In this document: positions 9,029 to 18,045 of the stretch, in pieces | How the letters are laid out: each line of letters opens with the position of its first letter | Numbering within the stretch: position 1 is the first letter of the stretch | Assembly: GCA_963619325.1 (NCBI GenBank) | Contig: CAVEVQ010000008.1 | Span: 1-64,000 of the forward strand | From: UBA1181 sp963619325 | Lineage (GTDB): Bacteria > Bacteroidota > Bacteroidia > Bacteroidales > Paludibacteraceae | Reading direction: 5' to 3' | DNA: 64,000 nucleotides | Made by a program: the position numbers and the translations under genes | The notes under the pieces: generated by a model | What the model was told of the DNA's origin: nothing | Seen by the model: only the letters and a program-made list of their open reading frames with translations | Databases searched by the model: none

Positions 9029-10693
9029 ATGGACTTCATTTGTAATTTATTTGCGGGTACGCAGTTGGCTTCCATACTAGTGTATCTATGCATCACCGCC
9101 TTTGTCGGTTTGCTTATTGGAAAAATCGCAGTAAAAGGCATCCGACTTGGAATTGCAGGCGTTCTATTTATGGGATTGTTTCTATCCCACCTCAAAGGCT
9201 ATTTTGGCACTTCTCCACTTGACCCTGGAATTTTACACTTTGTGAAAGAATTTGGCTTGATACTGTTCGTATACGCGATTGGTATCAATGTAGGCCCACG
9301 ATTTTTGGGTTCTTTCAAAAACGATGGAATGAAGTTGAACATTCTGGCCGTTTTCTACATTTTCTTAGGTGTGAGCATCGCAGCCGCAATCTATTTCATC
9401 ACAGGATTAGACAAATCAATTATCGCCGGACTCCTCTCTGGAGCAGTTACCAACACCCCTGGTTTGGGTGCTGCGCAACAAGCCTTGGGAGACAACGTGG
9501 CAGGTATCGAGCAATCAGGTATGGCATACGCAATGGGATACCCATTCGGTGTAATCGGCATCATCAGCACAATGTTGATCATCCGCGCGATATTCCGTAT
9601 GAAAGTGAAAGACGAAGAACAGCAATACACCCAGGCACTGCAAAGTAACAAAGAAGGCAAGTTGGAGAGTGTTCAAATTCGTGTAACCAACGACAACCTT
9701 ATCGGAAGTTCAATCGCAGACTTGAAGGCTTTATTCGAGAACGACCTTGTCATTTCACGTCTTCTCCGTAACGGAGTCTACGTCATTGCACCTGAACACG
9801 AGCTATTGGAGAAAGACGATGTCATATACGGAGTCAGCACTCGCAGCAGCATCAAAAAATTTGAAAAAACAATCGGTCCTTTAGAGCCAAGTTTAATGCG
9901 TGAAGTAGATGGAACTCTTGCTATGTTTGAGGTGTTAGTAACCAACCGACAATTAGCGGGCAGGACAGTCGAAAACATTGGCATTCATCGTCGTTACGAA
10001 GCCAACATCACTCGAATCTACCGTGCGGGCATGGAAATTCTTCCTACCCCAACCACCACTATTGAATTAGGAGACACAGTCCGTGTTGTTGGTAAACGTA
10101 ATTTGTTGCCTGAAATCCAAAAAGAAATAGGAAACTCACTTCAGCAATTAGCTCATCCTAACATGGTGTCTATCTTTTTAGGTATCTTTTTAGGAGTCAT
10201 CGTCGGATCAATACCATTCGCAATACCAGGATTGCCGGCTTCGGCAAAGTTAGGATTGGCGGGAGGTCCGCTCATCGTAGCCTTGTTCTTAGGACACAAA
10301 GGTCGTTTGTTCAATATTGACTTCTATATGACTCCAGGAGCCAACGCCTTAATGCGAGAATTGGGAATCATACTCTTTTTGGGATCTGTCGGACTTTCAT
10401 CCGGTACCAATTTTGTCTCTACCTTTGAAAACGGAGGATACAACTGGATGCTCTACGGCGTTGCTATCACCTTCATTCCGGCAATGTTGATTTCTATTAT
10501 TGCTCGATTGATGAAATTCAACTACTTGAAGATCTGTGGATTCCTCGCTGGTGTTACAACAAATCCGCCCGCATTGGAATACGCAAACTCTATCGCACCC
10601 GTTCAAGCCCAATCTGCTGCCTATGCAACCGTCTACCCATTGACAATGTTCTTGCGAATCTTGACCGCCCAGTTGCTGATACTTATTCTATAA
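9029..10693 (+). CDS. AspT/YidE/YbjL-family putative transporter
   Basis: 554 aa inner-membrane protein with the duplicated AspT-YidE-YbjL transport domain (roughly 10-190 and 375-554) flanking two central TrkA-C (RCK_C) domains at about 205-370. The paired motifs GAVTNTPGLGAAQQA and GVTTNPPALEYAN are the repeat signature. Characterised AspT exchanges aspartate and alanine; members in Bacteroidetes are mostly uncharacterised, so the substrate is open. Followed by a clear terminator, so monocistronic. Confidence 0.87.
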   Translation: MDFICNLFAGTQLASILVYLCITAFVGLLIGKIAVKGIRLGIAGVLFMGLFLSHLKGYFGTSPLDPGILHFVKEFGLILFVYAIGINVGPRFLGSFKNDGMKLNILAVFYIFLGVSIAAAIYFITGLDKSIIAGLLSGAVTNTPGLGAAQQALGDNVAGIEQSGMAYAMGYPFGVIGIISTMLIIRAIFRMKVKDEEQQYTQALQSNKEGKLESVQIRVTNDNLIGSSIADLKALFENDLVISRLLRNGVYVIAPEHELLEKDDVIYGVSTRSSIKKFEKTIGPLEPSLMREVDGTLAMFEVLVTNRQLAGRTVENIGIHRRYEANITRIYRAGMEILPTPTTTIELGDTVRVVGKRNLLPEIQKEIGNSLQQLAHPNMVSIFLGIFLGVIVGSIPFAIPGLPASAKLGLAGGPLIVALFLGHKGRLFNIDFYMTPGANALMRELGIILFLGSVGLSSGTNFVSTFENGGYNWMLYGVAITFIPAMLISIIARLMKFNYLKICGFLAGVTTNPPALEYANSIAPVQAQSAAYATVYPLTMFLRILTAQLLILIL

Positions 10694-10721
10694 GACATCT
10701 TATCATATAAGATAAACATAA

Positions 10722-10776
10722 AACTTCAACCTCTCCGCCATACACAATACGGTCTGGTTGAAGTTCATTTTTTTTT
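10722..10776 (+). terminator. Terminator after AspT-type transporter
   Basis: 10-bp stem AACTTCAACC/GGTTGAAGTT with a 24-base loop and a T9 run ending at 10776. A smaller 7-bp hairpin sits just before it at 10697-10713. Confidence 0.75.
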
Positions 10777-10794
10777 AACTAAATTCAATTTTTT

Positions 10795-12819
10795 ATGAAA
10801 TCAAAAAAATTTCTGAACGGTTGCAAAGCCATTCGGTGGACGCGTTTCTCCCGCGCCTCCTATGCGACATTCAACTCGCTGCACAAAGTAATCAATGTTG
10901 GCGTTCTAAGCCTGGCTATCATTGCAAGTGTCGATGCCAAGGCGAAAACCCAACACGGAGAAAAGCAAGGCGAGATGTTGCAGAACTACACGCTCGAAGA
11001 TGTTGAAGTACTGGCGGATAGCTCTACCACGACGCTCAACGAGGAAGGACAGCACATCGCAATCATCTCTTCCAAAGACATCCAGTCTGCCCCCGAACGA
11101 ACCGTCAACGATCTACTGAAACAGATGCCTAACATAGACGTCAGACAACGTGGCGGCTTCGGCATACAAACAGATATATCTATCCGCGGCGCGTCAGCCG
11201 ACCAAACAACCTTACTACTCAATGGAGTGAACATCTCCTCTCCCCAAACGGGTCATCTATCTGCCGATTTTCCTGTTTCATCTGAGGCTATTTCTAAAAT
11301 TGAATTGACAGAAGGAGGTACTGGAGCCTCCGGCACCCTCAACATCTCTGTCGAACCAGACTCCGTCAACCGAATAGACGTACAAGCCATCGCTGGCTTT
11401 TTCGGCTTGACAGAAGGAAACGTGCTGATAAATTTAAACACTAAACAAACCTCACACAAGGTCAATGCCTCCGCCTCTCGCAGTGATGGAGCCGTTGACA
11501 ATGGAGACTTCAAACAAGCGCGCTTCTATTACTTAGGTCGTGTCGAAAACAAAAATATTCTCTGCGAATGGCAAGGAGGATATAGCCGCCAATCTTTTGG
11601 GGCCAACACTTTCTACTCAGCTGCATACCCAGATCAATGGGAAGGGACAAGTCGTATTCTCACATCGGCTCGTGTAGAAACTAAAACACCCGTGAAGTTC
11701 AACGGACTCTTCAGCTGGGTGCGCAGTTACGACCATTTCCAATTAGTACGCGACACCTCTTTCGGTGAAAATTTCCACCGCACTGACGTGTTCAACGTCA
11801 AACCAGAAGTTAGTCACCGTTGGATCGGAGGAAAAACGAGTTTCAAAGTTGATTACAAATACGAAAACATCTACTCATCGAATTTAGGAGTGCCGATGGA
11901 GAACGACTCCGTCAAGATACTCGCACACGATGGGAAATACTATAAACGCCACAAAGACAGACATATACTCGCAGCCACGTTGCAACATAATCTGCTCTTC
12001 AGAAAATGGAACCTCAACTTTGGAGTCAGCGGAGTAAAAAACTTTGACGACGAGGACAAAATGAGATTTCTGCCTTTCATAAACACAAAAATTGAGATTA
12101 ATAAAAACTGGATGCTCTTTGCCTCGTGGAACAACGCCCTTCGCGTGCCAACATTCACAGAGTTGTTCTATAAGAGCCCTACCAACGAGGGAAACACTAA
12201 TCTGAAATCGGAACTGACCAGCACAGCCAGCCTTAGCGCGCAATACAAGCAAGATGGGTTGCTCACAAACGTAACCACCTTCTTTACTCGAGGAGAAAAG
12301 ATGATTGACTGGGTGCTGCAACACGACACCGACAAAGTCTACAAATCGGCCAACTACGACCTCAACAACATGGGGGCTGAGATTGACGGAACACTGATTT
12401 TCAACGAATTGTGCAACTGCATTCCAATGCGCCTCTCATTGGGTTATCACTTTATCCACCAAGAAAGAAAAGACGACACACCCGTCTTTAAATCCTACTA
12501 CGCGCTGGAATATCTAAAACACAAGTTCACTGCACGTTTTACAGTCGAAATCATCAAAAATTTGGAGGCTCAGCTAAGTTATCGTTTTCAAGTGCGCAAC
12601 GGAGGCTACATTGTCTACGAAGACCACAAAAGCACGAATACAGTGAAAGAATACGACCCCTATGGCGTGATGGACTTCAAAATCTCATACTCAATCAGAA
12701 AGTTCAGCGTTTTTGGAGAGTTAAACAATGTGCTAAACACAAAATACTACGACTTTGGCAATGTCGAGCAACCTGGCATCGTCGGGAAATTAGGCGTTAA
12801 ATACCGATTTTTACAATAG
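10795..12819 (+). CDS. TonB-dependent outer-membrane receptor with extended signal peptide
   Basis: 674 aa BtuB/FepA-like receptor. The plug domain covers about residues 70-175 (DVRQRGGFGIQTDISIRG, then LLLNGVNISSPQTG) and a beta-barrel follows, closing with FGELNNVLNTKYYDFG and a terminal aromatic. The N-terminus is unusual: a basic, aromatic stretch (RFSRASYATFNSLHK) precedes the hydrophobic core, like extended signal peptides seen in a subset of Bacteroidetes receptors. No TonB box is obvious. The ligand is unknown; no cobalamin riboswitch is visible upstream, so a B12 role is not supported. Confidence 0.85.
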   Translation: MKSKKFLNGCKAIRWTRFSRASYATFNSLHKVINVGVLSLAIIASVDAKAKTQHGEKQGEMLQNYTLEDVEVLADSSTTTLNEEGQHIAIISSKDIQSAPERTVNDLLKQMPNIDVRQRGGFGIQTDISIRGASADQTTLLLNGVNISSPQTGHLSADFPVSSEAISKIELTEGGTGASGTLNISVEPDSVNRIDVQAIAGFFGLTEGNVLINLNTKQTSHKVNASASRSDGAVDNGDFKQARFYYLGRVENKNILCEWQGGYSRQSFGANTFYSAAYPDQWEGTSRILTSARVETKTPVKFNGLFSWVRSYDHFQLVRDTSFGENFHRTDVFNVKPEVSHRWIGGKTSFKVDYKYENIYSSNLGVPMENDSVKILAHDGKYYKRHKDRHILAATLQHNLLFRKWNLNFGVSGVKNFDDEDKMRFLPFINTKIEINKNWMLFASWNNALRVPTFTELFYKSPTNEGNTNLKSELTSTASLSAQYKQDGLLTNVTTFFTRGEKMIDWVLQHDTDKVYKSANYDLNNMGAEIDGTLIFNELCNCIPMRLSLGYHFIHQERKDDTPVFKSYYALEYLKHKFTARFTVEIIKNLEAQLSYRFQVRNGGYIVYEDHKSTNTVKEYDPYGVMDFKISYSIRKFSVFGELNNVLNTKYYDFGNVEQPGIVGKLGVKYRFLQ

Positions 12820-12836
12820 TTGCTTTAATTGATTTT

Positions 12837-12879
12837 AACAAACAATCACAAGGCTATTTCAGTCTTGTGATTGTTTGTT
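12837..12879 (+). terminator. Terminator after TonB-dependent receptor
   Basis: Perfect 16-bp inverted repeat (12837-12852 with 12864-12879) and an 11-base loop. The tail is short in T, so it may also act as an mRNA 3' stabiliser. Confidence 0.7.
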
Positions 12880-12883
12880 TTCA

Positions 12884-12891
12884 TAACTTTG
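12884..12891 (+). promoter_or_regulatory. -7 box for SBF-family symporter
   Basis: TAACTTTG directly behind the upstream terminator hairpin; a weak TTG lies at 12865-12867 inside the hairpin. Leader of about 80 bases to the ATG at 12974. Confidence 0.4.
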
Positions 12892-12973
12892 CAACATAAA
12901 ATTTCTACGACAAGTAGAATGATATTAGAGTTACAACAACATTTAAAATCAATTATATCAAGCAACGTGTATT

Positions 12974-13942
12974 ATGGATTTTCTCAAATCTATTTCCAAA
13001 TTTTTTAGCAAGCACATGGCAATCATCGTCATTGCTATGGCTCTCTTGGCTCTTTTCCAGCCCAATGCAGTCAGTTTCCTCAAAACAAGCTATGTTAACA
13101 CACTTTTAGGTATTGTAATGTTTGGCATGGGACTGACGCTCAAACCTAAGGATTTTCAGATAGTTTTCAGCCACCCTAAGGATGTTATAATTGGCACTAT
13201 CGCCCAATTCACCATTATGCCTTTATTAGCGTTTCTACTCACAAAATTCCTTCATCTTTCACCTGAATTGGCTATAGGTGTAATCCTCGTAGGGACATGC
13301 CCCGGCGGCACCTCCTCTAATGTCATTACCTACCTATCCAAAGGCGACGTGGCGCTGTCTGTCGGAATAACCTCTGTCTCTACCATTCTTGCCCCTATTA
13401 TGACACCTCTGTTGACCTATCTCTATGCTGGACATACAGTTGACGTTAACATTTTCTCTATGTTTTTCTCAATCATACAAGTCGTTATTCTACCTATCTT
13501 TTTAGGCTTCGTGATTAATCATTTCTTTTCAAAGTTCACAGAGCATATTGTCGAGATACTACCACTCATTTCTACTTTGTCTATTGTTGCCATCGTAGGT
13601 GCGGTGGTAAGCGCTAATGCGTCAAAACTAATGAGTTGCGGACTGCTCATCATCTGTGTGGTCATCCTCCACAATATTTTTGGCTATCTTTTAGGCTATG
13701 GCGCAGGCAAACTGCTTAAAATGGACACTATCAAATGTCGCACCGTCAGTATTGAAGTTGGCATGCAAAACTCAGGTTTAGCCACCTCTTTAGCCACCGT
13801 CCATTTCGCTCAATACCCTTTAGCCACCATTCCAGGCGCAGTTTTTAGCGTTTGGCACAATGTTTCCGGCGCAATTCTTGCCAACATTTTCCTCCGTGCC
13901 TCAGAGAAAAAAGAAAAGATTTCCATGCAAAAAAACAAATAA
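12974..13942 (+). CDS. Bile acid:sodium symporter family (SBF) transporter
   Basis: 322 aa inner-membrane protein with about nine to ten hydrophobic segments. MFGMGLTLKPKDF near residue 45, GTCPGGTSSNVITYLSKGD around residue 110 and VEVGMQNSGLA-type motif (SIEVGMQNSGLATSL) around 265 identify the SBF/BASS family and its sodium-binding crossover region. Bacterial homologues carry organic anions such as bile acids, pantoate or keto acids; the substrate cannot be told. It has its own likely promoter and no partner gene. Confidence 0.88.
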   Translation: MDFLKSISKFFSKHMAIIVIAMALLALFQPNAVSFLKTSYVNTLLGIVMFGMGLTLKPKDFQIVFSHPKDVIIGTIAQFTIMPLLAFLLTKFLHLSPELAIGVILVGTCPGGTSSNVITYLSKGDVALSVGITSVSTILAPIMTPLLTYLYAGHTVDVNIFSMFFSIIQVVILPIFLGFVINHFFSKFTEHIVEILPLISTLSIVAIVGAVVSANASKLMSCGLLIICVVILHNIFGYLLGYGAGKLLKMDTIKCRTVSIEVGMQNSGLATSLATVHFAQYPLATIPGAVFSVWHNVSGAILANIFLRASEKKEKISMQKNK

Positions 13943-14098
13943 CACTCACAACGACGGCGGCTATGACAACGACCACGCCTTCAAAAAAAAACAGGTGAAA
14001 ACCATAGAAATATCCCTATGACAATCGCAACAAACACCAATAGAAAACCCTAAACTTATCCAAAATTCTTCGTGATGTTTTTTCTGACAATTAGACAT

Positions 14099-14126
14099 AA
14101 AAAAAAGCCCCACTTTCGTGGAGCTT
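14099..14126 (-). terminator. Terminator after rpsT
   Basis: On the minus strand a 9-bp stem AAGCTCCAC/GTGGGGCTT (one G-U pair) with a GAAA loop, followed by T8. Confidence 0.85.
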
Positions 14127-14146
14127 CAATTTATTTCTTAGAATCA

Positions 14147-14401
14147 TTAAGCCAACTTATTGATATAACGAGCCAACTTTGATTTCAAATTTGATGCTTT
14201 ATTCTTGTGAATAACGTGCTTCTTTACTAATCTATCTAACATAGAAGAAACCTTTGGCAAAGCCACCTCTGCGTCTGCCTTTACTGTTGTTGCGCGTAAA
14301 TCACGAACAGCACGACGAGCATTAACAGCGTAATATCTGTTCTCCAATCTTCTCTTCTCAGTTTGTCTGATTCTCTTTATTGATGATTTATGATTTGCCA
14401 T
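14147..14401 (-). CDS. rpsT: 30S ribosomal protein S20
   Basis: 84 aa basic ribosomal protein binding 16S rRNA. Opens with MANHKSSIKRIRQTEKRR, the S20 N-terminal signature, and ends with a helix rich in Lys. It lies 34 bases downstream of tRNA-Glu on the same strand, and both probably share the promoter at 14577-14607. A clear terminator follows. Confidence 0.96.
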   Translation of the reverse strand: MANHKSSIKRIRQTEKRRLENRYYAVNARRAVRDLRATTVKADAEVALPKVSSMLDRLVKKHVIHKNKASNLKSKLARYINKLA

Positions 14402-14435
14402 CTCCTTTGTACTTTTTTCTTAAACTTTTAACTTG

Positions 14436-14507
14436 TAGCCTCTAGGGGAATCGAACCCCTCTTTAGAGAATGAAAATCTCTTGTCCTAACCGATAGACGA
14501 AGAGGCC
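14436..14507 (-). tRNA. tRNA-Glu (TTC)
   Basis: 72-base tRNA read on the minus strand. Acceptor arms GGCCTCT and AGAGGCT pair fully (one G-U at the first position); the anticodon stem AGAGA/TCTCT encloses TTTTCAT with anticodon TTC; the T arm carries GGTTCGATTCC. Discriminator base is A and the CCA end is not encoded. Confidence 0.96.
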
Positions 14508-14576
14508 GCCTACTTACTCTCTATTCAACTCGTCGGTGAAACTTTCGTTTTCACCCCTTGTTTTTCAATCGTGGTG

Positions 14577-14607
14577 CAAAGATAGCGCAATTTTTCAAAC
14601 CGACAAA
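14577..14607 (-). promoter_or_regulatory. Promoter for tRNA-Glu and rpsT
   Basis: Minus-strand TTTG (complement of 14604-14607), 19 bases, then TATCTTTG (complement of 14577-14584): an exact fit to the Bacteroidetes consensus, about 70 bases ahead of the tRNA. Confidence 0.75.
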
Positions 14608-14630
14608 CTTTTCACACTATTTTTTTCACT

Positions 14631-15239
14631 TTATTTATTTTCACTCTGCTCTCTGGACTTCTCTCCTAAATAGCCTCCATGATGGCGCTTCGCATATTCC
14701 TCATTTGTAAACCCTATGCGCTTCATCGTACCAACCACCAAGATATCACCAATAACCGTCATGACAGTCGTCGAGGTTGTTGGAGTAAGACCTAACGCAC
14801 ACACCTCTTTCGGATTCCCAGTGTACAGGAAGACATCCGACTCCTTCGCCAGCTGACTTTCCGCGTTTCCACTTATTACGATGAACTTCATCTGAGGATA
14901 AAGTCCACGCGTTAAAGAGATGAGTTTTACAATCTCGTTCGTCTTTCCTGAGTTAGAGATGAGCAACATCACGTCGTTAGGTTGTAACATTCCCAAATCA
15001 CCATGTTGCGCTTCACTTGGGTGGAGGTAAACCGACGGAGTACCCGTAGAACTGAACGTAGTGGAAATGTTCAAGGCTATCTGTCCTGCTTTCCCCATCC
15101 CGCTAGTTACCAACTTCCCTTTCTTATGATGAACCTGCTCTACTATGAGGTCTACCGCTGCTTCATAATTATCCGTCACTGGAATATTCAACACAGCCTC
15201 AGCCTCGTGTTTCAATATGTTTTTTATATCTTCCTTCAT
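14631..15239 (-). CDS. SIS-domain sugar-phosphate isomerase (KdsD/GutQ-like, no CBS)
   Basis: 202 aa single SIS domain. TSGMGKAG (about 45-52), ISNSGKTNE (about 93-101) and HPSEAQHGDLGML match arabinose-5-phosphate isomerases, which supply A5P for KDO in lipopolysaccharide. E. coli KdsD is about 328 aa with two C-terminal CBS domains; here these are absent, so any CBS-type regulation is lost. It begins 11 bases after the glmS stop, so the two sugar-phosphate enzymes are likely cotranscribed. Confidence 0.82.
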   Translation of the reverse strand: MKEDIKNILKHEAEAVLNIPVTDNYEAAVDLIVEQVHHKKGKLVTSGMGKAGQIALNISTTFSSTGTPSVYLHPSEAQHGDLGMLQPNDVMLLISNSGKTNEIVKLISLTRGLYPQMKFIVISGNAESQLAKESDVFLYTGNPKEVCALGLTPTTSTTVMTVIGDILVVGTMKRIGFTNEEYAKRHHGGYLGEKSREQSENK

Positions 15240-15250
15240 TTTCTTCTCTT

Positions 15251-17119
15251 TTACTCTACTGTTACACTCTTTGCCAAATTTCGTGGCATGTCAACATCCA
15301 ACCCTTTATCTACCGCAACATAGTAGGACAACAACTGGAGAGGGACTACAGATAACATCGGCATCATCGTGTTTACCGTTTGAGGAATCTCTATCACTTC
15401 GCTCGCCAAATTTCGTACCAGTTCATCACCTTGCGAGACGATGGCCAAAATGCGTCCGTTTCGTGATTTAACTTCCTGCATATTGCTAATAATCTTCTCA
15501 TACAGTTTATGATGGGTAGCGATGAACACAATCGGCATCGCCTGATCAACCAATGCAATCGGGCCATGCTTCATCTCGGCCGCTGGATACCCTTCTGCAT
15601 GAATATAGCTTATCTCCTTTAACTTCAACGCTCCTTCCAATGCCACAGGATAGTTAAACCCTCGTCCTAAATATAAGAAATTCGTCGCATAGGTAAACGT
15701 ATGAGCCAACTGCTCAATCTTTTTAGATTGCTGGTCAAGCACCTGTTTCATCTTGTCTGGGATATTCGCCAATTCGGCTATCAAACCATGATACTCTTCA
15801 TCTGACAGCGTACCCAACTCATAACCCAACAACAAAGCAAACATCTCCAAAACCAGAACCTGACCCGTGAATGCCTTTGTGCTTGCCACACCAATCTCAG
15901 GTCCAACATGGATATAGACTCCCGTGTCCGTCTCCCGGGCAATAGAAGAACCCACCGCGTTCACAATGCCAAACACCATCGCACCTTTCTCCTTCGCCAG
16001 TTTTATCGCTGCCAACGTGTCTGCCGTTTCTCCGCTCTGACTGATGGCAATAACAACATCTCCACTGTCAATGACGGGGGCTCCATACCGGAACTCACTC
16101 GCATACTCCACAGAAACACGCTTTTGGCAAAGACGCTCTATCAACTGTTTTCCTATCAATCCTGCATGCCAACTTGTTCCACAAGCGACGATAATAATAT
16201 GTTTGGCATTGATTAACTGATTTTTATGGTCCCGAAACGCCGACAAGACAACTTGATTGTTCTTCGGATTCGTCTTATCAACAATCAACCGTCCACTCAT
16301 ACAGTCTCTCAAACACTGCGGTTGATCATATATCTCCTTCAGCATAAAGTGAGGATACCCCCCCTTACTCAACTTGGAAATATCCATATCCACCTTCTTC
16401 ACGCGCACATCGCATGAACTATGGTTGAGGTCGATTATCTTTATAGGTTCATTCTCTCTTAGGTCCGCAATCTGACCATCTGCGAGATAAACCACCTTAT
16501 TGGTATGCTCCACGAATGGAGAAGCATCACTTGCAAAATAATATTCTGAATAATCCTCACCGACGCCTACGACAAGCGGACTTGACTGCCGAGCCACCAC
16601 GACATGCTTAGAATCTTTTTTTTCAATAACCGCAATGGCATATGCACCTATCGCATCATTCAAGGCATTACACACAGCCGACACAAGGTCTTTGCCATTC
16701 TTTTGATAGTAATAATCCACCAACTGGACCAAAACCTCAGTGTCTGTATTACTTGTGAAGATATAGCCTTTTTCAAGCAACTGATCCTTTAATATCTGAT
16801 AATTCTCTATGATTCCATTATGGACCAATGCAAGTTCCCCTCCCATTGATAGATGAGGGTGCGCATTACACGACGAAGGCTCTCCATGTGTTGCCCACCG
16901 CGTGTGAGCGATGCCGACCATACCATCACAGTCTTTGTCGGACGCCAAATCAACCAAAGCGGAAACTTTCCCCTTTGTCTTGTAGACATTGAGCGTACCC
17001 TCTCCGTTGATCAAAGCAACTCCTGCACTGTCATAACCACGATACTCCAACTTTTTTAATCCGTCTATCAAAATTGGAAACGCCTGCCTATGACCAATAT
17101 ATCCTACAATTCCACACAT
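15251..17119 (-). CDS. glmS: Glucosamine-6-phosphate synthase (isomerizing)
   Basis: 622 aa enzyme making glucosamine-6-phosphate from fructose-6-phosphate and glutamine. MCGIVGYIG places the catalytic N-terminal Cys2 of the class II glutaminase domain (to about 230); two SIS domains follow (ACGTSWHAG, SQSGETADT, STKAFTGQ) and the end DVDMPRNLAKSVTVE is the canonical GlmS C-terminus. Cytosolic; feeds peptidoglycan and LPS. No glmS ribozyme is apparent in the 140 bases upstream. Confidence 0.96.
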   Translation of the reverse strand: MCGIVGYIGHRQAFPILIDGLKKLEYRGYDSAGVALINGEGTLNVYKTKGKVSALVDLASDKDCDGMVGIAHTRWATHGEPSSCNAHPHLSMGGELALVHNGIIENYQILKDQLLEKGYIFTSNTDTEVLVQLVDYYYQKNGKDLVSAVCNALNDAIGAYAIAVIEKKDSKHVVVARQSSPLVVGVGEDYSEYYFASDASPFVEHTNKVVYLADGQIADLRENEPIKIIDLNHSSCDVRVKKVDMDISKLSKGGYPHFMLKEIYDQPQCLRDCMSGRLIVDKTNPKNNQVVLSAFRDHKNQLINAKHIIIVACGTSWHAGLIGKQLIERLCQKRVSVEYASEFRYGAPVIDSGDVVIAISQSGETADTLAAIKLAKEKGAMVFGIVNAVGSSIARETDTGVYIHVGPEIGVASTKAFTGQVLVLEMFALLLGYELGTLSDEEYHGLIAELANIPDKMKQVLDQQSKKIEQLAHTFTYATNFLYLGRGFNYPVALEGALKLKEISYIHAEGYPAAEMKHGPIALVDQAMPIVFIATHHKLYEKIISNMQEVKSRNGRILAIVSQGDELVRNLASEVIEIPQTVNTMMPMLSVVPLQLLSYYVAVDKGLDVDMPRNLAKSVTVE

Positions 17120-17236
17120 GCCTCTATGATATATTTTTCTTTTATTCTTCTTTCTTCAATAACGACTATCGCAAATTTTATTATACGATTGACGCAATCG
17201 TAACTGCAAATTTAACTTATTTGAGCTATTAATTCA

Positions 17237-17244
17237 TAATTTTG
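17237..17244 (+). promoter_or_regulatory. -7 box for menG
   Basis: TAATTTTG 16 bases before the menG ATG at 17261; a well-placed -33 TTTG is not obvious. Confidence 0.35.
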
Positions 17245-17260
17245 CCAAAAATAGTTTTTT

Positions 17261-18013
17261 ATGACAGAATACAAGTGCGAAGAGGTGACCCCCTATGTTT
17301 CAAGCGAAAGCAAAAAGGAACAGATTACAAAAATGTTTGACCGAATTGCTGGAGCATACGACCCGATGAACCACCTGATGTCGTTAGGACAAGACCGCTC
17401 CTGGCGTAAAAAAGCCATTGAAAGAATTGCTGAATTCAACCCCAAAAGAATATTAGACGTGGCTACGGGCACAGGCGATTTTGCTATCGTGGCAGCGGCT
17501 ATTCTAAAACCAGATTATCTCTTGGGTGTGGATATTTCCGAAGGAATGATGGAAATAGGACGAAAAAAGGTAACCGATTTAATCGAAAAGAAAGAACTCA
17601 CTTCCACCATTGAATTTAAACATGAGGACGCCACCTGTCTCAGTTTGGAGAGTGAAAGTTTTGACACGGTGACAGTGGCTTTCGGTGTGCGTAACTTTTC
17701 AAGTCTGAGCGCAGGTCTCTCCGAAATATGTCGTGTCCTTCGCCCAGGCGGAGTTGCCGCCATTTTGGAGATGACCGAGCCTGAATGTTGGTTTTTCAAG
17801 CTGGGTTATAAGATCTATACTAAATTCTGCATTCCCATTATGGCAAAATTCCTGTCAAAAGATCTAAAAGCCTACGATTATCTTCCCAACTCCATCCACG
17901 CATTCCCCCAAGGCGAAGAGATGCGTTCGTTGCTCACACGTTGCGGATTCTCAAAGATTGAAATCCGACGATTCACTATGCAGACATGTACATTCTATCT
18001 TGCAATTAAATAA
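17261..18013 (+). CDS. menG: Demethylmenaquinone methyltransferase
   Basis: 250 aa SAM-dependent methyltransferase of the UbiE/MenG family, last step of menaquinone synthesis in anaerobic Bacteroidetes. MFDRIAGAYDPMNHLMSLG near residue 25 and the SAM motif VATGTGDFA near residue 68 are diagnostic; FGVRNF and ILEMTEP follow in family order. Other men genes are not in the window. The following epimerase begins 32 bases later. Confidence 0.93.
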   Translation: MTEYKCEEVTPYVSSESKKEQITKMFDRIAGAYDPMNHLMSLGQDRSWRKKAIERIAEFNPKRILDVATGTGDFAIVAAAILKPDYLLGVDISEGMMEIGRKKVTDLIEKKELTSTIEFKHEDATCLSLESESFDTVTVAFGVRNFSSLSAGLSEICRVLRPGGVAAILEMTEPECWFFKLGYKIYTKFCIPIMAKFLSKDLKAYDYLPNSIHAFPQGEEMRSLLTRCGFSKIEIRRFTMQTCTFYLAIK

Positions 18014-18045
18014 TTGATTATCAACATTATAACACTTATATCTCA

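Noticed and set aside
10694..10794. Cobalamin riboswitch ahead of the TonB-dependent receptor
   Set aside because: Only 101 bases separate the genes and they hold two hairpins and a T-run; no B12-box sequence is seen.
11884..12324. 146-codon minus-strand frame
   Set aside because: Antisense to the TonB-dependent receptor barrel.
17120..17260. glmS ribozyme
   Set aside because: The 141 bases upstream of glmS lack the conserved ribozyme core and are AT-rich; family is not expected in Bacteroidetes.
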